Assembly: GCF_900108475.1 (NCBI RefSeq)
Contig: NZ_FNWO01000008.1
Location: forward strand, 62,001-126,000
Direction: 5' to 3'
Source: Magnetospirillum fulvum
GTDB lineage: Bacteria; Pseudomonadota; Alphaproteobacteria; Rhodospirillales; Magnetospirillaceae
Length of the DNA: 64,000 nt
Shown: one piece after another, positions 57,981 through 64,000 of the stretch
Layout: each line of letters opens with the position of its first letter
How positions within the stretch are numbered: position 1 is the first letter of the stretch
Translations under genes and position numbers: made by a program
Notes under the pieces: generated by a model
Seen by the model: the letters and a program-made list of their open reading frames with translations, nothing else
What the model was told of the DNA's origin: nothing
The model's database searches: none

Positions 57981-60900
57981 ATGGTATCGTCGGTATCCTC
58001 GTCAGTCTATTCCACCTATTCGTCGGCACAAATTTCCGCATTATCTCTGAGCGTCGTCTCTTCGCTGACCAAGACCGATTTTCTTGCCCTGACATCGACC
58101 CAGCTTGACGGACTGACCGTCACCCAGATCTCGGGATTGAGCGCGACCCAGCTTTCCTATCTGACCACCACCCAGATGAAGGGGTTGGAGACAACCCAGA
58201 TCGCGGCGCTGACGACCAGCCAGCTCAGCTTTTCCGTCGCCCAATTGTCGGTGTTGAACAGCGTGCAGATCGCGGCGCTCGGCACCGATGAAATCGCGGC
58301 GCTGAGCACCACCCAGATCAAGGGATTGTCCGCGATCGAGATCGCCGCCCTGACCTCGGAGCAATTGGCCGCGCTGACCCCCACCCAGATTTCGGTGCTG
58401 ACCGCCGCCCAGATCAAGGCGCTGACCGTTACCGAACTGGGGCTCTTGAGCGACGAGCAGTTTGCCGCCCTCAGTTCGACCCAATTGACCGCGCTGACCT
58501 CGACCCAGATCAACAGCCTGTCCACCACCCAGCTTGCCGCGCTCTCCACCACCCAGGTCAAGGGATTGTCCGCCGCTGGACTCGCCGCGCTGACGACGAC
58601 GCTGCTGGAGGCGCTGACGCCGACTCAGGTCGCGGCGCTGACCACCACTCAGATCAAGGGATTTACCTCGACCGAGGTCGGAGCGCTGTCGCAGAGCCAG
58701 CTTGCCGCCCTGTCGGCAACGCAGATCGCGGCCCTGACGACGACGGCGGTGCGCGGTTTTGACGAAACCCAGACATTGGCGCTGTCCACCCTCCAGCTTG
58801 ACGGACTGACCTCGGCCCAGATTGGCGCGATGTCGTCCAGCGCCATCGTCGCGCTGGACGCGACCCAGGTCGAATCACTGACGACGACCCAATTGAAAGG
58901 GCTGACCAGCACCGACATCGCCGCGATGAGCGTCGCCGATCTCGCCGAACTGACCGACACCCAGTTGGCGGAATTGACCACCACCCAGGTCAAGGGCCTG
59001 ACCGAGGGCCAGATCGCCAGCCTGACCGGAGACCGGTTGAGCGCGCTGACCTCGACCGAATTAAGCGGTCTCACCTCCACCCAGGTCCAGTTGCTCTCGA
59101 CCGAGCAGATCGCCGCGCTCACCACCACCCAGATCAAGGGCCTGACCAGTTCCGCGATCGCCGCCTTGTCCGACGAGCAGGTGGCGGCGCTGTCCACCAC
59201 CCAGTTGGCCGCGCTGACCACCACCCAGATCAAGGGACTCACCGCGACCGAGATCGCCACGCTGACCAATGGGCAATTGTCCGCGCTGACCTCGACCCAG
59301 CTTGCCGTCCTCACCACCCTGGCGGCGGCAGCGCTGTCCGAGACCCAGGTGGCGGCACTCTCGACCGAGCAGGTCCAGGGACTGACCGCCGCCCAGATCG
59401 CCAAAATGTCGACCCAGGCCATTCTGGCCCTGAATACCACCCAGATCGGGGCGATGACCGTCACCCAGATCCGGGGGATGAACACCACCCAGATCGGCGA
59501 ACTGACCCAGAGCGACCTGCTGGAACTGTCCACCACCCAACTGGCGGCGCTGACCGCGACCCAGATCAAGGGCCTGACCGCAGAGCAATTGGGCGGGCTG
59601 ACCTCGACCCAATTGACCGTTCTGACCGCCACTCAAGTGGCGGCGCTCTCCACCACCCAGATCGGCCAATTGTCGGTGACCCAGATCGGTCAGCTTTCGA
59701 CCACCCAGGTCAAGGGCCTGACCGCCACCCAGATTTCCGCATTGTCGGACGACCGTCTGGCGGCGCTCGTCACCACCCAGATCGCCGCACTGACCACCAC
59801 CCAGGTCAAGGGGCTGACCACCACCCTGATCGCCCAATTGAGCACCGCCCAGGTCGCCGCCCTCACCACCACCCAGATCGCGGTGCTGACCGCCGCCCAA
59901 ATCAAGGGGCTGACCACCACCCAGGTCGCCGCCCTGCCCCAGACCCAGTTGGCGGCGCTGACCTCGACCCAGCTTGCCGGGCTGACCAGTTCGGCGCTCA
60001 ATGCCCTGACCGCGACCCAGGTCGCCACGCTCTCCACCACCCAGATCAAGGGACTCACCAGCACCGGGATCGCCGCCCTGACCGTCGAGGATCTGGCCGA
60101 ACTGACGCTGACGCAATTGTCGGCTCTTTCGGTCACCCAGATCCGGGGGCTGAGCGAAGATCAGATTGGCTCCCTGACCGCGACGCAATGGGCCGCGCTG
60201 ACCTCGACCGAATTAAGCGGGCTGACCGTCACCCAGATCGGGACGATCTCGACCACCCAGATCGCCCAATTGACCGCCACCCAGGCCAAGGGCCTGACCA
60301 CCAGCCAGATCGCCGCTTTGTCGTCCGAGCAGGTGGCGGCGCTGTCCACCACCCAGTTGGCGGCGCTGACCGCCACCCAGATCAAGGGACTCACCAGCAC
60401 CGGCATTGACGCGCTCTCCACCACCAAGATCGCGGCGCTGGCCGCGACCCAGGTCGCCGCTTTGTCCACCACCGCGATCGCGGCGCTGGACGCGAGCCAG
60501 ATCGACGTTCTGACCTCGACTCAACTGGCCGGGCTGACCTCGACCCAGCTGGCGGCGCTATCGACGACGACGTTCAACGCGCTCGATTCCACCCAGGTCG
60601 CTACCTTGACCACCACCCAGATCAAGGGGCTGACCAGCACCACGCTGGCCGCGCTGACCGATACCGACCTTGCCGAATTGTCCACCACCCAGATCGCGGC
60701 GCTGTCGGCGACGGCGATCAAGGGTCTGAGCGAAGAGCAGATCGCCGGGTTGGACCAGACCCAGTTGGCGGCGATAAGTTCGACCGGGCTGGCCGCGCTC
60801 ACCACCACTCAGGTCGGGTATCTCAGCACCACCCAGGTCAAGGGGCTGACCGCCACCCAGCTCAAGGGACTGTCCTCGACCCAGATCGGAGCGCTTAGCG

Positions 60901-63900
60901 TCACTCAGCTTCAGGCGATCACCCTTACCCAGTTGGCGGCCCTGACCACCACTCAGATCAAGGGGATCACCAGCACCGAAGCCGAAGCGCTGACCACGAC
61001 CCAATTGTCCGCCCTCGCCAGCACCCAACTGGCGGCGTTGACCACGACGGCGGCAACGGGCCTGACCGCGACCGAAATCGCCGCGCTGTCCACCACCCAA
61101 CTGGCCGGGCTGACCTCGGCCCAAATATCGGCCCTGACCGGAACCGCGTTCAGCGCGCTGTCGGCGACCCAGACCAAGTCATTGACCGTCACCCAGTTAA
61201 AGGGACTGACCAGCAGCGACATCGCCGATTTGACCGTGACCGATCTGGGCGAACTGAGCGATACCCAGTTCGCCGCGTTGACCGCGATCCAGATCCGGGG
61301 CTTGACCGAAGAGCAGATCGCCTCGCTGACGGCCACCGATTTCAGCCTGATCGCCTCGACCGTTCTGGCCGGGCTGACCACCACCCAGGTCGGCCTGCTC
61401 TCGGCCACCCAGATCAAGACCCTGACCACCACCCAGGTCAAGGGACTGAACGGAACCCAGGTCGCCGCCCTCGGCACCACCCAGCTTGCCGCCCTCGACA
61501 GCGCCCAACTGGCGGCGCTCTCCACCACCGCGATCGCCAATCTGACCGCCACCCAGGCCGAAGCGTTGGGCGCGACTGCGGCGGCGGCGCTGACCACCAC
61601 CCAGATCGCCGCGCTCTCGACCACCGCCATCGCCGCACTCTCGACGTCTACTCTGTCGGCACTGACCACCAGTCAGATCGCGGCGCTGAAAGCGACCCAG
61701 GCGACGGCGCTCTCCTCCACCCAGATCGCCGCCCTGACCGAATCCCAGATCGCGGCGATCACCACCACCGACATCGGGGCCTTGACCTCGGACCAGAGTG
61801 CGGCGCTGGCCACCACCCAGATCGAGACCCTGAATGCGAGCCAGATCGCGGCGCTGTCCACCAGTGCGATCGCCGGATTGGACGATACCCAGATCGTCGC
61901 CCTCTCGACCGGGCAGATCGCGGCGCTGACCTCGACCCAGATCGCCGCTTTGTCCACCACCGCCATCGCCGCTCTGTCGGTCACCCAGATCGCCGCTTTG
62001 TCTGCCACCCAGATCAAGGGCCTCAGCAAGACCGACATCGCCGTCTTTAGCACCACCCAACTGACCGGCCTGACGACCACCCAGGTCAAATCCTTGAGTA
62101 CCGCCGCGATCAGCGGTCTGGCCAGTACCCAGCTTGCCGCGCTGAAGGTGACCCAGATCGCCGCCCTGGCCACCACCGAGATCGCCGCCCTGGCCACCAG
62201 TGCGATTGCCGGGCTGTCCGCCACCCAGATCAACGCGTTGACCGCGACCCAATTGGCGGCGATGACCGCAACCCAACTGGGATCGTTCAGCCAGACCCAG
62301 ATCGCCGCGATCTCGTCCAGCCAGTTGGCCGCAGTGAGTGCGACCAACATCGCCGGGATGAGTACCACGCAGGTCGCCGGGCTGACCGCGACCCAGATCG
62401 CTGCCCTGTCCACCACCCAGTTGAAGGGACTGACCAGCACCGCGATCGGAGCCCTGTCCGCGACCCAGGTGAGCGGACTGACCAGCACGCAGATTGCCGC
62501 GCTGTCCACCACCCAACTGAGCGGACTGACCAGCACCCAGGCCGCCGCCCTTTCGACCGGCCAGATCGCCGCGATCACCACCACCCAGATCGCCGCAATC
62601 TCCAGCACCGCGCTGGCCGGTCTGACCCTGACCGATCTGGCGGCGCTATCGACCAGTCAGATCGCCGCGCTGGGATCGACCCAGATGTCGGGGCTGCTCA
62701 CCACCCAGATCAAGGCGCTGTCGGCCACCCAGATCGCCGCGATCTCGGCCAAGGGAATCGGCGGTCTGACCGATACCCAATTGGCCGCGCTCACCACCAC
62801 CCAGGTGGCGGCGCTGTCCTCGACCCAGGTCGCCGCGATCGCGACCGCCGAAATCAACGGGCTGACCACCAGCGATATCGCGGTGCTGACCACCACCCAA
62901 CTGAGCAGCCTGACGACGGCGCAATTGAGCGCCCTCAACGATACCTTGCTTGCGGCGCTGGCAACCTCCCAGATCGCTGCGCTGACCACCACCCAAATCA
63001 AGGGCATGTCGGCGACGGCAATCGGCGAATTGTCGAAGACCCAGATCGCCGCTTTGTCTGTCACCCAGTTGGCCGCTTTGTCGGCGACCGGGATCGGCGG
63101 CCTGACCTCGACCCAGGTCGCCGCGCTGACCTCGACCCAGGTCGCCTCCCTCGCCACCAGCCAGATCGCCGCCCTGACCGCCACCGCGATCGAGGGACTG
63201 ACCACGACCGATCTGGCGGCGCTGACGACCCGTCAGGTCGCCGCGCTGTCGGCCGCCCAGACCGGCGCGCTGTCCAAGACCCAGATCGCCGGATTGAGCG
63301 CGACCCAGATCGCCGCGCTGTCCACCAGCGGCATCGCCGCACTCAGCGAGACTCAACTGGCCGCGTTGTCGGCCAGCCAGATTGCCGCACTCTCCACCAG
63401 CCAGATCGCCGCGCTGGGATCGACCGCGATCGAGGGATTGAGCACGACCCAGATCGCGGCACTCTCCACCACCCAGATCGCCAGCCTGGCCACCGCGACC
63501 ATCGCCGCCCTGGCCGACACCCAAGTGGCGGCGCTGTCGGTGACCCAGTTGGGCACCCTCACCACCAGTCAGATCGCGGCAATCTCGACCGATGCGATTG
63601 GCGGCCTCTCCACCACCGAACTGCTCGGCCTGTCCACCACCCTGCTCGGCGCCCTGACCGCGACCCAGATCGGCGCGTTCAGCGAGACCCAGATTCAGGC
63701 CCTGTCGGTCACCCAGATCGCCGGATTGAGCGCGACTCAGATCGCCGGGTTGGCCTCGACCCAGATCGACGCGTTGACCGACACCCAGGTGGCGGCGCTG
63801 TCGGCGACCCAGATCGCCGCCTTGTCCGCCACCGCGTCCGACGGTCTGACCGTCACCGATCTCGCCAGCCTGAGCGTTACGCAGATCGCGGCGCTGTCCA

Positions 63901-64000
63901 CCACCCTGCTCGGCAGTCTGGAAACCAGCCAGATCAAGGGGCTGACCGCGACCCAGATCGCCGCTTTGTCCACCACCCAATTGCGCGGTCTGACCTCGAC
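57981..64000 (+). CDS. Giant octapeptide-repeat protein, 3' end beyond window
   Basis: The frame is open from ATG 57981 to the window end (2006 codons, no stop). After only 12 unrepeated residues (MVSSVSSSVYST) the whole visible protein is the repeat L-[ST]-x-x-Q-[ILV]-x-x, consensus LTTTQIAA, about 249 copies. It is rich in Leu, Thr, Ser, Ala, Gln and Ile, nearly uncharged, and almost free of aromatics. No signal peptide is visible, so if secreted, a C-terminal type I signal beyond the window is the likely route. I do not recognise the family with certainty; a surface, adhesion or structural role is a guess. The [ST]xxQ pattern could cap short helices, giving a regular solenoid. SD AGGGAG lies 8 bases upstream. 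Confidence 0.88.
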   Translation, partial: MVSSVSSSVYSTYSSAQISALSLSVVSSLTKTDFLALTSTQLDGLTVTQISGLSATQLSYLTTTQMKGLETTQIAALTTSQLSFSVAQLSVLNSVQIAALGTDEIAALSTTQIKGLSAIEIAALTSEQLAALTPTQISVLTAAQIKALTVTELGLLSDEQFAALSSTQLTALTSTQINSLSTTQLAALSTTQVKGLSAAGLAALTTTLLEALTPTQVAALTTTQIKGFTSTEVGALSQSQLAALSATQIAALTTTAVRGFDETQTLALSTLQLDGLTSAQIGAMSSSAIVALDATQVESLTTTQLKGLTSTDIAAMSVADLAELTDTQLAELTTTQVKGLTEGQIASLTGDRLSALTSTELSGLTSTQVQLLSTEQIAALTTTQIKGLTSSAIAALSDEQVAALSTTQLAALTTTQIKGLTATEIATLTNGQLSALTSTQLAVLTTLAAAALSETQVAALSTEQVQGLTAAQIAKMSTQAILALNTTQIGAMTVTQIRGMNTTQIGELTQSDLLELSTTQLAALTATQIKGLTAEQLGGLTSTQLTVLTATQVAALSTTQIGQLSVTQIGQLSTTQVKGLTATQISALSDDRLAALVTTQIAALTTTQVKGLTTTLIAQLSTAQVAALTTTQIAVLTAAQIKGLTTTQVAALPQTQLAALTSTQLAGLTSSALNALTATQVATLSTTQIKGLTSTGIAALTVEDLAELTLTQLSALSVTQIRGLSEDQIGSLTATQWAALTSTELSGLTVTQIGTISTTQIAQLTATQAKGLTTSQIAALSSEQVAALSTTQLAALTATQIKGLTSTGIDALSTTKIAALAATQVAALSTTAIAALDASQIDVLTSTQLAGLTSTQLAALSTTTFNALDSTQVATLTTTQIKGLTSTTLAALTDTDLAELSTTQIAALSATAIKGLSEEQIAGLDQTQLAAISSTGLAALTTTQVGYLSTTQVKGLTATQLKGLSSTQIGALSVTQLQAITLTQLAALTTTQIKGITSTEAEALTTTQLSALASTQLAALTTTAATGLTATEIAALSTTQLAGLTSAQISALTGTAFSALSATQTKSLTVTQLKGLTSSDIADLTVTDLGELSDTQFAALTAIQIRGLTEEQIASLTATDFSLIASTVLAGLTTTQVGLLSATQIKTLTTTQVKGLNGTQVAALGTTQLAALDSAQLAALSTTAIANLTATQAEALGATAAAALTTTQIAALSTTAIAALSTSTLSALTTSQIAALKATQATALSSTQIAALTESQIAAITTTDIGALTSDQSAALATTQIETLNASQIAALSTSAIAGLDDTQIVALSTGQIAALTSTQIAALSTTAIAALSVTQIAALSATQIKGLSKTDIAVFSTTQLTGLTTTQVKSLSTAAISGLASTQLAALKVTQIAALATTEIAALATSAIAGLSATQINALTATQLAAMTATQLGSFSQTQIAAISSSQLAAVSATNIAGMSTTQVAGLTATQIAALSTTQLKGLTSTAIGALSATQVSGLTSTQIAALSTTQLSGLTSTQAAALSTGQIAAITTTQIAAISSTALAGLTLTDLAALSTSQIAALGSTQMSGLLTTQIKALSATQIAAISAKGIGGLTDTQLAALTTTQVAALSSTQVAAIATAEINGLTTSDIAVLTTTQLSSLTTAQLSALNDTLLAALATSQIAALTTTQIKGMSATAIGELSKTQIAALSVTQLAALSATGIGGLTSTQVAALTSTQVASLATSQIAALTATAIEGLTTTDLAALTTRQVAALSAAQTGALSKTQIAGLSATQIAALSTSGIAALSETQLAALSASQIAALSTSQIAALGSTAIEGLSTTQIAALSTTQIASLATATIAALADTQVAALSVTQLGTLTTSQIAAISTDAIGGLSTTELLGLSTTLLGALTATQIGAFSETQIQALSVTQIAGLSATQIAGLASTQIDALTDTQVAALSATQIAALSATASDGLTVTDLASLSVTQIAALSTTLLGSLETSQIKGLTATQIAALSTTQLRGLTS
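58017..64000 (+). repeat. Tandem 24-base (8-residue) repeat array, about 249 units
   Basis: In-frame units encode L[ST]xxQ[ILV]xx. The first 38 units (58017-58925) include a single 7-residue unit near 58220. From the Leu codon at 58926 to the one at 63990 is exactly 211 x 24 bases, so no net indel has occurred. Most wobble positions are G or C, with the core ACCACCCAGATC recurring throughout. The array continues past the window end. Confidence 0.95.
58350..61805 (+). repeat. Higher-order repeat: six 576-base units of 24 octads
   Basis: Units start at 58350, 58926, 59502, 60078, 60654 and 61230. Basic residues (mostly KG or RG at octad end) occupy slots 3, 9, 13 and 23 in the first five units; the sixth keeps slots 3 and 9. 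The Asp codon of the DL motif in slot 1 falls at 58938, 59514, 60090, 60666 and 61242, exactly 576 bases apart. Alternate units are most alike (1152-base period). The pattern fades after about 61450. Confidence 0.85.

Noticed and set aside
61197-62516. 439-codon - strand frame (GGGQRGDLG-type repeats) and companions across 58041-63980
   Set aside because: A 24-base repeat keeps every frame periodic and open. Only the + frame has a start with SD and an octad pattern continuous from its ATG.
58017-64000. TAL-effector-like repeats (LTxxQ[VI] helix start)
   Set aside because: TALE repeats are 33-35 residues with a variable di-residue; here the unit is 8 residues throughout.

Overview
The window is very GC-rich DNA with tightly packed genes. 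It fits an alphaproteobacterium of the Rhodospirillales type, plausibly a magnetotactic Magnetospirillum-like organism. The clues are the signalling-gene style, the huge octapeptide-repeat protein, and a biosynthetic cluster resembling the sesbanimide trans-AT polyketide pathway known from alphaproteobacteria. No 16S rRNA or other taxonomic marker is present, so the organism is an inference.

Bases 1-43319 (+ strand) form one translationally coupled run. It holds the tail of a PfaD-type enoyl reductase, a 6482-residue trans-AT PKS (KS1-KS6), a flavin monooxygenase, a 6327-residue PKS/NRPS (ACP, KS7-KS11, then C-A-PCP-TE), a trans-acting acyltransferase-like protein, a free ACP and an AsnB-type amidotransferase. 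The first two modules (KS-DH-KR-ACP, then KS with a DH-like domain lacking DH catalytic residues), plus amidotransferase and free ACP, match the logic of glutarimide formation. PKS - monooxygenase - PKS/NRPS is the PedF-PedG-PedH / SbnQ / Lab13 arrangement. The adenylation pocket reads like an arginine or other basic residue. The likely product is a sesbanimide-like glutarimide polyketide with a basic amino-acid tail.

Bases 43357-51790 (- strand) are the convergent tailoring operon: a beta-branching cassette (ECH1, Cys-to-Ser decarboxylating KS, donor ACP, HMG-CoA-synthase-like enzyme), a cytochrome P450, an FkbM methyltransferase, a Sfp-type phosphopantetheinyl transferase and a P-type ATPase that has lost its CPC metal motif. 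ECH2 is embedded in PKS module 5 before two tandem ACPs carrying the beta-branching Trp. A long hairpin separates the convergent operons.

Bases 51869-57502 are signalling genes: an AraC-type response regulator with a probable non-ATG start, a methyl-accepting chemotaxis protein, and a convergent 7TMR-DISM hybrid histidine kinase.

From 57981 to the window end runs one open-ended gene made almost wholly of an 8-residue repeat (about 249 copies visible). It keeps perfect 24-base phase from 58926 to the end. Over it lies a 24-octad (576-base) superperiod marked by basic residues at fixed slots.
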